Of a DNA stretch of 64,000 bases, positions 45,238 to 52,720 are shown in pieces. How positions within the stretch are numbered: the first letter of the stretch is position 1; each line of letters starts with the position of its first letter. Made by a program: the position numbers and the translations under genes. The DNA comes from an uncultured Fodinibius sp. (lineage in GTDB: Bacteria; Bacteroidota; Rhodothermia; Balneolales; Balneolaceae): the NCBI GenBank assembly GCA_913056235.1, contig CAJXMW010000001.1:1240001-1304000 (forward strand). The letters run 5' to 3'. The notes below the pieces were generated by a model. The model saw only the letters and a program-made list of their open reading frames with translations, had not been told where the DNA came from and did no database searches.

Positions 45238-45477
45238 ATGTCTGAAGACGAAGATTTAGAGATAGAAATCTTGCAGCATATTGATGCTATGGATAAAGAA
45301 GAGCTTTATAAAAATAACCAAAACCTTGAAATACAGGGATATGAAGATAAGACAGTCACTTATAAAGCTTTTGAAATGAAAAAAGATGGTCTAATTGAAG
45401 CCTTTACTAAGGATCATAACACTGGAGTAGATGGTGTCATAGTTAAAGGTCTAACCCAAAAAGGGAAACAGTTTTAA
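45238..45477 (+). CDS. small cassette protein, winged-helix-like, apparently frameshifted
   Basis: 79 residues, acidic, ending VKGLTQKGKQF, a phrase typical of the end of small winged-helix domains. Right at the stop the -1 frame continues without interruption (REYRETWFEKLFPLF ... IYLIFLGIGVLIGYFL) to 45620, giving an amphipathic helix and a membrane anchor. A lost T in the TTTT run at the junction would explain the split. Original product about 127 residues, tail-anchored. Confidence 0.5.
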   Translation: MSEDEDLEIEILQHIDAMDKEELYKNNQNLEIQGYEDKTVTYKAFEMKKDGLIEAFTKDHNTGVDGVIVKGLTQKGKQF

Positions 45478-45620
45478 GAGAATATAGAGAAACATGGTTC
45501 GAAAAATTATTTCCTCTTTTCAAAGAAAAATTTTGGGAGGAATTGGCTGAAAACTTAGCCAAATGGACGATATATCTCATTTTTCTCGGAATTGGAGTTT
45601 TAATCGGCTATTTCTTGTGA
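45474..45620 (+). pseudogene. out-of-frame C-terminal extension with membrane anchor
   Basis: This is an open frame with no start of its own that encodes an amphipathic helix and a final transmembrane stretch (WTIYLIFLGIGVLIGYFL). It begins exactly where the preceding ORF stops at a T run. It is most simply the separated C-terminus of that gene, through mutation, sequencing error or recoding. Confidence 0.45.
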
Positions 45621-45640
45621 AGATTTATTGAATTTAAACC

Positions 45641-45774
45641 GGTAATATATCTCGTGCATTTAAGGGAGCGGACCTCGCCTATTATTTGCCCGTTTTTGGT
45701 TTTTCAGCTCTCCATTCGTTATTTATCAATTTAATTTTCTTTTCGCGAGCTCTTTAAGCACAATGCTATTAGGC
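45641..45774 (+). other. attC-like site D
   Basis: The start TAATATATCTCGTGCATTTAA is complementary to the end TTTAAGCACAATGCTATTA. 3' core ATTAGGC, 134 bp. It sits between a two-ORF cassette and the next cassette. Confidence 0.7.
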
Positions 45775-45797
45775 ACATATAAAATATTCATTAATTC

Positions 45798-46550
45798 ATG
45801 GAAGAGACTAGTTCGTTAATAATTTCCCAAGCAACTGGAAAAGCACTTGATAAAATTTGGGACAAGTTTAAGGAGTCAGTTTTATACCGTTATTCTAGAT
45901 ATCGATCATTACGGTTTTTCTACACTTTCTTAGGAATATATAAAGAAGAAATTGAAGCAGACGACTTTGAGAATCGAATTTTCACAAATGATAAATTGGA
46001 AAAAATTCTAGAAGATGATAATAAAAGTAAAATATTATTTGAAGCATATCGAAGGGTAGCTTTTTCTGCTTCTAAGGATCTTGGACCTGCAATTATTGGG
46101 TTATTGACATCGGAATTAATTTTAGAAAATCGCTTTGCTACAGAGGAAGAAGAAAGGATATTTCAAGCAGCTGAATCCTTATCAGATCAGGAATTAATAG
46201 AATTTGAAAGACATTGTGCAAAAGAGTTTGAAGAAGGCCAAGATGATTTTGAATTAGAGTTAGATAAAAAATGGATTGACTCTAATTGGAATAAGAATGA
46301 ACAGGTTTATATATCTCCAGTTAATCTCGGTTCAGTTTTGGGAACTTGGGCCTTAAAACTAAAAAATATCGGAATTATTACAGAATTTACCACTGATAAA
46401 ACTACTGAGTATTTTGAGGATTCAGAACGTCATATAGACGAAGATGGTGAAGTCAGGGAAATAAAATCATTTATTAAAATTGATCACGAATATAATAAGT
46501 TTTGTAAACTTATAAGCCGGTCTCGAGACTATTTGAATTTCAAACAATAA
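45798..46550 (+). CDS. cassette protein of unknown function
   Basis: 250 residues, helical and acidic, no membrane segment. An N-terminal short hydrophobic helix (SSLIISQATGKALDKIWDKF) is followed by a helical middle and a more beta-rich end. No motif was recognised. It occupies one cassette alone and stops three bases before attC-like site E. Confidence 0.5.
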   Translation: MEETSSLIISQATGKALDKIWDKFKESVLYRYSRYRSLRFFYTFLGIYKEEIEADDFENRIFTNDKLEKILEDDNKSKILFEAYRRVAFSASKDLGPAIIGLLTSELILENRFATEEEERIFQAAESLSDQELIEFERHCAKEFEEGQDDFELELDKKWIDSNWNKNEQVYISPVNLGSVLGTWALKLKNIGIITEFTTDKTTEYFEDSERHIDEDGEVREIKSFIKIDHEYNKFCKLISRSRDYLNFKQ

Positions 46551-46552
46551 AT

Positions 46553-46659
46553 GTGACTAATCCGCCTTAACCCCCCCTTAACTTGCCAATTTTTGGCTTT
46601 TTAGTTCTCCGTTAATTATTTAGAAGAGAAACATTTTTTCGTGAGGAATGTCGCTACAC
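46553..46659 (+). other. attC-like site E (degenerate)
   Basis: It shares the array landmarks (CCGCCTTAA near the start, ACTTGCC, TTCTCCGTTAATTA centre). Its 3' core GCTACAC resembles GTTATAC of site C and pairs with GTGACTA at the start only imperfectly. Like site C it is followed by CCTAAAAG. Probably a diverged or inactive site. Confidence 0.45.
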
Positions 46660-46694
46660 CTAAAAGATCAAAATTTTAAATCGAATACACGGTA

Positions 46695-47348
46695 ATGAAA
46701 TTTTATTATCTACTGGCTTTTTCCTTGTTAATGATCAGTTCTTGTGGCAAAGAGGTTAGGGAGGAAGTGACAAATCGATATGAAGGTGGCGAGAAAAAAG
46801 TTGTTGTGAAGTATCAGGGAACTGGATCAGAAGAAAAAATTTTAGAGAGGCTGACCTACAGTAAAAGCGGAGAATTAATAAAATTTGAAGATTTAGAATC
46901 TGATTCAGTAAAAAACTACATTGATTTAAATCCGGAGCTACAAAAAGCTGCAGGATTAAAAAAATATTTGCAAGGTACTTGGCACAAAGAACTTTCATCA
47001 AGTGATGATTTAAAAAGAATAGTTTTCAACGCAGATACCCTGAAAGTTTACAATACATTCATTGACCCTATTTTAGGGGAACCGGAAAGAAAAGATACAT
47101 CAAGAGCAAAAAAGGTTTGGTTAGTTAATTATCTAGATGATCAAAAATTGGTCGTGAAAGAAAGGTTTTCTGAAACTTATAAGGATTTTTCTCCAGCTAT
47201 GCCCGACACGACGGTGACTTATGATAGTGATGATCCGGAAAGAATTTTAGATCCCCAAGATGATTGGGTAATAGAAATTGTATTTATTGATTCAGGCTCT
47301 TTTAAAAGCGAACTTTTAGACAAATCTAAAAGTACTTATTCAAAATAG
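46695..47348 (+). CDS. cassette lipoprotein
   Basis: 217 residues with a lipoprotein signal peptide and lipobox (LLAFSLLMISSC/G). The mature part is polar, with a repeated charged pattern (TNRYEGGEKKVVVKYQ, LTYSKSGELIKFEDLE) that recalls MORN-like or toxin-antitoxin-repeat strands, then a small beta domain (GTWHKELSSSDDLKRIVF). Location would be the outer or inner membrane surface. It is the last ORF of the array. Confidence 0.6.
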   Translation: MKFYYLLAFSLLMISSCGKEVREEVTNRYEGGEKKVVVKYQGTGSEEKILERLTYSKSGELIKFEDLESDSVKNYIDLNPELQKAAGLKKYLQGTWHKELSSSDDLKRIVFNADTLKVYNTFIDPILGEPERKDTSRAKKVWLVNYLDDQKLVVKERFSETYKDFSPAMPDTTVTYDSDDPERILDPQDDWVIEIVFIDSGSFKSELLDKSKSTYSK

Positions 47349-47429
47349 GTGTGTAGGTACAGCCCGCCATTTTATTACACCGCTTATTTCTTTACTTAAA
47401 ACTCTAAATTTTAGAATAGAAGTGTTCCC

Positions 47430-47499
47430 ACCTAACGGGTCTTTCCCTGTTACTCTTTAAGAGTAAGAATCAGGGTTTAACAAAGGGCGCGAGTTAATA
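47430..47499 (+). other. attC-like site F (short)
   Basis: It starts with ACCTAAC and ends near GTTAAT. The arms CTTTCCCTG and CAGGG..CAAAGGG pair, with an inner ACTCTT/AAGAGT stem. At 70 bp it is shorter than the other sites. It closes the array 81 bases after the last cassette ORF. Confidence 0.5.
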
Positions 47500-47502
47500 A
47501 AA

Positions 47503-47552
47503 TTAATCTTTCGGGTTTTAATATGCGATTAATTTAAACTATCGGGACTTAA
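47503..47552. repeat. paired TTAAa.CCCGA repeats, downstream of Fic gene
   Basis: Two copies of a roughly 19-base motif: TTAATCTTTCGGGTTTTAA (47503-47521) and TTAAACTATCGGGACTTAA (47534-47552). The same motif occurs twice more upstream of the Fic gene at 49079-49128. Each copy is flanked by TTAA on both sides. Confidence 0.65.
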
Positions 47553-47567
47553 GGCATATGTATGGAA

Positions 47568-49052
47568 CTAGTAAGGCAGGCGTAACCGAATACCCTCCTG
47601 GTCAGCTTCGGTTGGATCCATAAAGGCATTGGTGGCTTCCATCTGAGCTCGTGCTTCATCGTAATTGTCCCAACTGATAGCTTGCACATACTTTTGACCA
47701 AAGTCGAGGGTTCGGATCAAAGCATCTGATTGCTGGTTGTGAGTTAAAGCTTTTAAGGCAGCCAAGTAGTTATTACGGTAAACCGTGGGGATAATAATTT
47801 TTTGTTGATCGGCGGCAACGAGTTCTGCATTCATCATGATGCGAGCTATACGACCATTGCCGTCCGTGAACGGATGCACTTCGCTAACCAGGAACATCAT
47901 AAATACCGCTTTCTGGAAGGGGTATTCCAAACCGCGATAAATTTCAAATCCACGTTCCAGGGTAGCCGGGACTAGCTCAGGCTTTACAAACTGAGTGCTG
48001 CCGGCCACATTCGTTTTGGTTTTAAATTCTCCAGGTTTTTTGTCTTTCCGCAGAGCCATCACGGTAGAATGCCGATTCTTTAACGAGGCAATAAACTCGT
48101 CGAAATTCTCGGGTGTTTTTGCCATTTCCGAGTAGTTGGAAACAATCCGAAAGGTCCCCATTACATCATGGGCATCTTCGGGACGCTCAGCTGGTATCGC
48201 GTTGTTAAAAACGATATCGGCCGCCTCATCTACTTCAAATTCGGTTCCTTCAATAAAATTGGAGAAATAGGCTTCGAAGAATGAGAGGTTTATTCGTTTG
48301 TCCTGCGAAAGGTTGGACGCAGAACGAGTGTGAGGAGCAAAATCCGACAGATCTTCAAAAAGTTTGAGAAACAGATCTACGCGATCGGGGTCATACGGCT
48401 TTTTAGATTTCCGGGCTTTACCGACATCTGATTTAATATTGGAGTCGCGCGTGCCCTGCAGGCTACCAATAAGATCGTCAAGCTTTTCATATTCTTCTTG
48501 CATATCCAGCTGTTGGGCAATTTCTCGGGCTCGGTCGCGGATACTATTGACATGGTCGGCGCCGCGCACCCGAAAGAGTTTATCCAAGCGCTCTTCTATC
48601 TCTTCTTGTCGAAGGGTTCTTGGAACCGATCCCTTGCGGGCTCGGGAAGGGCGCATGTTTTCAATATAGGCTCTGGGTTCGGAGCTAATGTGGAGTCCGT
48701 TAATAAAAGGACGGTCGCTTTCTAACGGGTCATGTCCTTTACGCGGATTGAAAATCAAGCCGGGAATTTCCGTTATACGCTTTTTGGATGAGACGATAAA
48801 AACCGAACCATCTTCCGCCGGTTTATTTTCCAATGCCGTCCGGTCGGCAATGAGTGCATCGGGATAATATTCTGATAGCAGATTGACCCAATGCCGTTTG
48901 ACAATAACTTCTGGATCATCGGTCAGATTCTTCGTGTATAGGCGGGACCCGATCTTTTTAAGTTCTCCGCTTGATACAGCCTGTGATACCTGGGAAGAAA
49001 TATCCGTATGGGAGACGAATACTTCCGGCATGTCATCTAAAAAATTTGCCAT
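47568..49052 (-). CDS. Fic-domain protein with AbiEi-like N-terminal domain
   Basis: 494 residues. The Fic motif HPFTDGNGRIARIMM (about residue 393) contains the catalytic His and anion-binding GNGR. Fic enzymes transfer AMP or related groups to proteins. The N-terminus (VSHTDISSQVSQAVSSGELKKIGSRLYTK) resembles the helix-turn-helix of AbiEi-type regulators, so the protein may bind its own promoter. Paired repeats lie on both sides of the gene. It could be a toxin, a regulator or a defence effector. It lies just outside the cassette array, on the opposite strand. Confidence 0.8.
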   Translation of the reverse strand: MANFLDDMPEVFVSHTDISSQVSQAVSSGELKKIGSRLYTKNLTDDPEVIVKRHWVNLLSEYYPDALIADRTALENKPAEDGSVFIVSSKKRITEIPGLIFNPRKGHDPLESDRPFINGLHISSEPRAYIENMRPSRARKGSVPRTLRQEEIEERLDKLFRVRGADHVNSIRDRAREIAQQLDMQEEYEKLDDLIGSLQGTRDSNIKSDVGKARKSKKPYDPDRVDLFLKLFEDLSDFAPHTRSASNLSQDKRINLSFFEAYFSNFIEGTEFEVDEAADIVFNNAIPAERPEDAHDVMGTFRIVSNYSEMAKTPENFDEFIASLKNRHSTVMALRKDKKPGEFKTKTNVAGSTQFVKPELVPATLERGFEIYRGLEYPFQKAVFMMFLVSEVHPFTDGNGRIARIMMNAELVAADQQKIIIPTVYRNNYLAALKALTHNQQSDALIRTLDFGQKYVQAISWDNYDEARAQMEATNAFMDPTEADQEGIRLRLPY

Positions 49053-49078
49053 TTAAGCTACCTTTTTAAGGTAATTTA

Positions 49079-49128
49079 TTAAACTTTCGGGATTTAATAA
49101 ATTATTTATTTAAATAATCGGGTTTTAA
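49079..49128. repeat. paired TTAAa.CCCGA repeats, upstream of Fic gene
   Basis: Two motif copies, TTAAACTTTCGGGATTTAA (49079-49097) and TTTAAATAATCGGGTTTTAA (49109-49128), lie 27-76 bases upstream of the Fic start. They could be operators bound by the helix-turn-helix N-terminus of the Fic protein. The same pair also lies downstream of the gene. Confidence 0.65.
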
Positions 49129-49192
49129 TATCGGTAATGGAGGAGGGGTAAACATACAAAAACTGCGAAAACTATCTATGTGTGGTAGCTGT

Positions 49193-49295
49193 CTAAACTT
49201 GCTTTGGTTGCACGATTGGTACATCAATATCAAAAAAATCCATTATTGATTGCTATGGCATCCCGAAAGGTTTCGGCGTCTTCGTGTAGGTTCAT
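49193..49295 (-). pseudogene. remnant of AbiEii-type nucleotidyltransferase toxin
   Basis: Directly abutting the antitoxin stop (TAGATG), an ATG opens MNLHEDAETFRDAIA, which resembles the conserved start of AbiEii toxins (MNLHxxxxxFxxxI). After 22 codons it stops. In another frame DFFDIDVPIVQPKQV then runs to TAG and looks like a protein C-terminus. The middle of the toxin appears to have been deleted, leaving the two ends joined. Confidence 0.5.
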
Positions 49296-50021
49296 CTAAA
49301 CAATATTCCAGTTTTGAGCTGTAGGTAAGCTATTGCCAAGACTACCGAATTCATAACTCGATAAGGGATTCAAGCTATTCTTCAATTTTGGAAAAGTGTT
49401 ATTGAACTCCTGGTAGGTAAGCAAGGCTCCCAGCAACGCGCGAACCCGGGGAGGGTATTGCAAGGCAAAGGTAATTAGCGTATTTCTATCGGGTGTACTC
49501 AAATCATTGATGCGGCTTTGGAGTTGCCTGATAGCATTATCGATATCAAGGTCTGGAATTTTCTTAAAATCCTTTATGGCATCCAGAATCTCTAGGAAAC
49601 GGATATTCTTGTCCGTAGGATCTACGTAACTTTTGACCGATTTTATTTTCAGGTTATCGATCTTTGTATTGATCCTTTTTTTATTGCAGGCCAGAGTAAC
49701 GGTTTTGGGCACCTGGGTCGTAAGCCCCATTCGATTGTACAAGGATAAACCGGTGATATAAGCAATACGATTGTTACCTTCGTACATATAGGGTTTGAGC
49801 AGCTGCTCTTCATTGGGCTTTAAATCGCCAAACAACGACTTCTTGGGCTTATAAAATAGACCTTTGGAAATCCTTTTTACGACACCCTTGGATATCAACC
49901 GCTCGATGGCCTTGGTTGCAGCCCCATATTCGCTATTATCTATGCCGAGCTGGTCATATTTAAATGTGGTTCCTTCGTCAAAGGAGGAAACTTTGTCTTT
50001 TATTCTTTTTGCAGTACTCAT
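49296..50021 (-). CDS. AbiEi-type antitoxin/transcriptional regulator (DUF6088-like)
   Basis: 241 residues. The N-terminal winged helix (YGAATKAIERLISKGVVKRISKGLFYKPK) and the following IAYITGLSLYNRMGLTTQVP segment are typical of AbiEi_3/DUF6088 antitoxins, which repress their own promoter and counter AbiEii nucleotidyltransferases. The partner toxin is only a fragment here, so the antitoxin is orphaned. A good sigma70 promoter overlapped by a 9-base inverted repeat lies upstream. Confidence 0.75.
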   Translation of the reverse strand: MSTAKRIKDKVSSFDEGTTFKYDQLGIDNSEYGAATKAIERLISKGVVKRISKGLFYKPKKSLFGDLKPNEEQLLKPYMYEGNNRIAYITGLSLYNRMGLTTQVPKTVTLACNKKRINTKIDNLKIKSVKSYVDPTDKNIRFLEILDAIKDFKKIPDLDIDNAIRQLQSRINDLSTPDRNTLITFALQYPPRVRALLGALLTYQEFNNTFPKLKNSLNPLSSYEFGSLGNSLPTAQNWNIV

Positions 50022-50061
50022 AATACCTAGTTATGCTAATGGCCTTTCAACAGCTTGTATA

Positions 50062-50116
50062 AATATAGTATTTAATCTTTAAGAATGTCAAGTTTTTTAC
50101 GTTATTTACTTGACAT
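50062..50116 (-). promoter_or_regulatory. promoter and operator of the AbiEi-type gene
   Basis: On the minus strand, TTGACA (50086-50091) and TATATT (50062-50067) are 18 bases apart, 41 bases before the ATG. ACTTGACAT/ATGTCAAGT forms a perfect 9-base inverted repeat (50085-50093 and 50108-50116) whose inner arm covers the -35 box. This fits autorepression by the encoded AbiEi-type regulator. Confidence 0.65.
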
Positions 50117-50258
50117 AGTGAAGGTATAAATTTCCCGTTTAGGTGTTTTAGATATAAACGCATGTGGAATGCTAGTAAGGTGAATTTTAAATCAATAGGC
50201 GGGACAGTTCTGCAGTGTTAGCAGGTGCATTATTCTGTTAAAAGGTAAAGAATAATTC

Positions 50259-50714
50259 TTATTCTAACTCATAAAATTTGTTTCCTGTCTCTGAAACTAA
50301 TGAGCATGATTGCCTATAAATTTCTTCAGTATTAAAATCGATTGCTCCAATTATTACCAATAGAGCAAAATTGTTATGTGATGATGCAATCTCTAAAAGA
50401 GATGATATATCTTTATAGCTGGGTTTGGGTATTTTTTGGGGATGTGAGTGCCATTCTCCCAAGTACTTTATATTTTCAGCCGAATTTGCTAGCTCCATTT
50501 CCAAAAACATATCAATGTAGTCAGGATCAGCTCTAAAGTATTCCCTTCTATGAATAGCTTTTGGACCTCCATCGCTAGCTTTCTTAACATGTACAATATC
50601 TTTTTTTGTGGCACCTAACAAAACTCCTCCTGTTTCTTTCAAGCCAAATTTCCGGATTTCTGCTTCGAAGAGCTCTAGGACTTGTTTGTTAAAGATTATT
50701 CCTGAGTACTGCAT
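50259..50714 (-). CDS. JAMM/JAB deubiquitinase-like peptidase
   Basis: 151 residues. A complete JAMM zinc signature is present: Glu27 (KETGGVLLG), then GEWHSHPQKIPKPSYKD with His89, His91, Ser99 and Asp102 in HxHx7Sx2D spacing. Bacterial members process ubiquitin-like proteins or remove them from targets (Cap3, BilC). It is the last gene of the ubiquitin-like operon and overlaps the E2-E1 gene by 19 bases. The short Ubl tail after its Gly is a plausible substrate. Confidence 0.85.
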   Translation of the reverse strand: MQYSGIIFNKQVLELFEAEIRKFGLKETGGVLLGATKKDIVHVKKASDGGPKAIHRREYFRADPDYIDMFLEMELANSAENIKYLGEWHSHPQKIPKPSYKDISSLLEIASSHNNFALLVIIGAIDFNTEEIYRQSCSLVSETGNKFYELE

Positions 50715-52327
50715 ATATTACACTCTGCGTCTAGCTCATGGTTGGTGATTTCCCACTTAAAAGGTTTCATTTCTTTTGATCCCATAGGCCCATGCCAATA
50801 ATATTGATTTCCATTTGAAGAAGGATAAGTCGATTCTTCTTCACTAAGTAATTCCTGTAATGCAATACGACTTGCTTGAAGTGCAATCTCTTTAGTATCA
50901 ATTTCTGAGCCTGGTAAAGGCGGACTCGAGCAACTCCCATATTCCGGAGAGAGTTCGTTTAATTCAAACTCTCCATCAGGCTTTGGTAACGTATCAAGGT
51001 TTTGATTCGCTAAGCATCTTAAACAAGGAGTTTCTTGGTATTTCACAACCTGTATAGAACCTGAAAACCCCCCTTGCGAAACTCTGCCAAAAATAAATGG
51101 TATATCAAATTGGGGAGTATATAAATCATTGATCATATAGTCTACAGAATCTTCCGCTGTAAGTACCAAGCAAAGATCACTACTTGAAAGACTTTTTTCT
51201 AACAGACCATCGTCATCTAAAACATTTACGTGATAGCAATTAACATTAATATTTGGATTAGATCTTAATATAAGACGTTTCCCAACTTGAACCTTAGGCT
51301 CACCAATATAAAATAGATCAGCGGCATGCCGTACGGAATTGCCTATCTCAAAAGTATCTTTGTCAATTAAATCAAAATTACCAACCCCGTTTCTTGCAAG
51401 TGACCTCGAAACTTCACTTCCTATCGCTCCAATCCCAATTACTGTAACCTTTTTATCTTTTAAAATTTGATCATCGAACAGATCTTTTGTGCGATGGTAA
51501 AGCTCTCGGTCAATATTCCGGCACAACAAATAATTTAATTGTACTCCTCTTTGATTTCTAGCAGTTTTAAAGAAGTGCCACGGGTTAGGATCATCCGGTA
51601 AATACAAACCAATATTTGGTATGGCTCCCTGATTGAAATCTTCACCAAAATTATTTTTTAGGATTTTAAATAGTTTTTTCCCATTAGATGATTCAAATAA
51701 ATTTTTGAACGTAATTCCATTATCAAACTTATACCATTTGAAGACTTCCTGGCCTACTTGTAAACCAAATGTCTTGTCTTGCAAGACATTAGTTTCGAGG
51801 ATATAATAGTTAGGCTTAAATTGTGTAAGAACAAATTTCCCCGTCCTAGCATAACTTGGGAAATTAAAATCCTCTGGTAAAAGTACTTGTCCAACCTGCT
51901 TAAGTGGGGCAGTGGCTTCGTCTACAATCTCATCTGGGGAAAACCCTTCCTCTGAATGAACTGAAGAAAGCCATTTCTGTGATCTCTTCAAAACCCGACC
52001 AACGTTATGGGTTTTACTATTCCAGTCAGCGGTTCGCATTAAGCACATGGCCCCATCCTGGTACTGATTACCCTTATTAAAATGTTTTACATTACCATTA
52101 TCTATTGGTAAAACTTTAGGCGGAGCTGCTGGATATTTGGTCGGAAAAACTATTCTTAGAGTTTGGTATTTATTTTCATCAAACTCTAAACGTCCCGATA
52201 CGACAATCCTACCATTCTTTTCTTCAAGACTCGAAAGTTCAAATATCCCTTCTAAACCTTCTTTTAGTGTACTTTTCTCTGCCTTAAAGAGATTTTTCCT
52301 AGATTCATGCCATCTGTAAGTCTCCAT
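50696..52327 (-). CDS. E2-E1 fusion for a ubiquitin-like protein (Cap2-like)
   Basis: 543 residues. The N-terminal E2 fold (about 1-125) has FPTKYPAAPPKVLP and catalytic Cys95 in DGAMCLMRTADW. The C-terminal E1/ThiF domain (about 290-543) has the nucleotide loop VIGIGAIGSEVSRSLARNG, VLTAEDSVDY, a candidate catalytic Cys466 (GSCSSPPLPG) and two CxxC zinc pairs (CLRC, CNIC). The architecture equals CBASS Cap2, but there is no nucleotidyltransferase here; a ubiquitin-like gene lies 2 bases upstream instead. It should activate and conjugate that protein. Confidence 0.88.
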   Translation of the reverse strand: METYRWHESRKNLFKAEKSTLKEGLEGIFELSSLEEKNGRIVVSGRLEFDENKYQTLRIVFPTKYPAAPPKVLPIDNGNVKHFNKGNQYQDGAMCLMRTADWNSKTHNVGRVLKRSQKWLSSVHSEEGFSPDEIVDEATAPLKQVGQVLLPEDFNFPSYARTGKFVLTQFKPNYYILETNVLQDKTFGLQVGQEVFKWYKFDNGITFKNLFESSNGKKLFKILKNNFGEDFNQGAIPNIGLYLPDDPNPWHFFKTARNQRGVQLNYLLCRNIDRELYHRTKDLFDDQILKDKKVTVIGIGAIGSEVSRSLARNGVGNFDLIDKDTFEIGNSVRHAADLFYIGEPKVQVGKRLILRSNPNINVNCYHVNVLDDDGLLEKSLSSSDLCLVLTAEDSVDYMINDLYTPQFDIPFIFGRVSQGGFSGSIQVVKYQETPCLRCLANQNLDTLPKPDGEFELNELSPEYGSCSSPPLPGSEIDTKEIALQASRIALQELLSEEESTYPSSNGNQYYWHGPMGSKEMKPFKWEITNHELDAECNICSTQE

Positions 52328-52329
52328 GG

Positions 52330-52605
52330 TTACGCAAACCCTTTATCTCGATCTGGTTTATCTTTCACTTTTTCAAATAGCCTAAGTGTTTCACCATCTC
52401 GAATACCGGTCTCCTCAATAGTTTGGGTAAGATCTTCAAGAGGGGTTCCATCTTCCCTTCTTAAAGTTCGATCTTCGAGATCAATATTTAGTTTTGCCTT
52501 TGCCTTGTTTAGGATAACCTTGAGTTTTTGTTTAGAAACGTACTCCTCCTCAAAAACTTGATCATCCTCAATTAATACACTAAGTGATAATTTATCAGAA
52601 CTCAT
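52330..52605 (-). CDS. ubiquitin-like beta-grasp protein
   Basis: 91 residues. The order of strands and helix fits ubiquitin: LSLSVLIEDD, then the helix KLKVILNKAKAKLNI, then LRREDGTPLEDLTQTIEETG and GETLRLFEKV, the last echoing ubiquitin's 'dG.tL.L' ending. The tail DKGFA puts a Gly at residue 89 with two extra residues, so trimming by the JAMM peptidase would expose a C-terminal Gly for conjugation. It lies directly before the E2-E1 gene. Confidence 0.8.
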   Translation of the reverse strand: MSSDKLSLSVLIEDDQVFEEEYVSKQKLKVILNKAKAKLNIDLEDRTLRREDGTPLEDLTQTIEETGIRDGETLRLFEKVKDKPDRDKGFA

Positions 52606-52720
52606 AACGCTGAATATTTCTGTTTTAATTAGTTAGTAAATCAGAGTTTAAAAAAATAATCCAGTGCTTTAACGCATGGATTTCTGTTTTATTATATAAG
52701 AAAATCAGAATTAAGTCAAA

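Larger units (their letters stand above)
40778..47499 (+). mobile_element. integron-like cassette array without integrase (CALIN)
   Basis: Seven main ORFs, all on the plus strand, are separated by 70-135 bp elements. The outer ends of each element are imperfect inverted complements (RYYYAAC-like start, GTTRRRY-like end). Elements A-E also share internal landmarks: CGC..ATTAAG near the start, a TTGCC/TCGCC block, and TTTCGTTAGTTG-like centres. This is the architecture of attC sites in gene cassettes. No IntI-type integrase lies in the window; the tyrosine recombinase at the right edge is of phage type. Sites similar to each other are typical of cassettes from one sedentary chromosomal integron. 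Confidence 0.7.

Noticed and set aside
41498-47499. Intercistronic palindromes as simple rho-independent terminators
   Set aside because: They are 70-135 bp long, share internal sequence, pair at their outer ends with attC-like cores and lack terminal T runs.
50259-52605. Type II CBASS operon
   Set aside because: The Cap2-like and JAMM genes fit, but there is no CD-NTase or CBASS effector nearby, and a dedicated ubiquitin-like gene is present instead.
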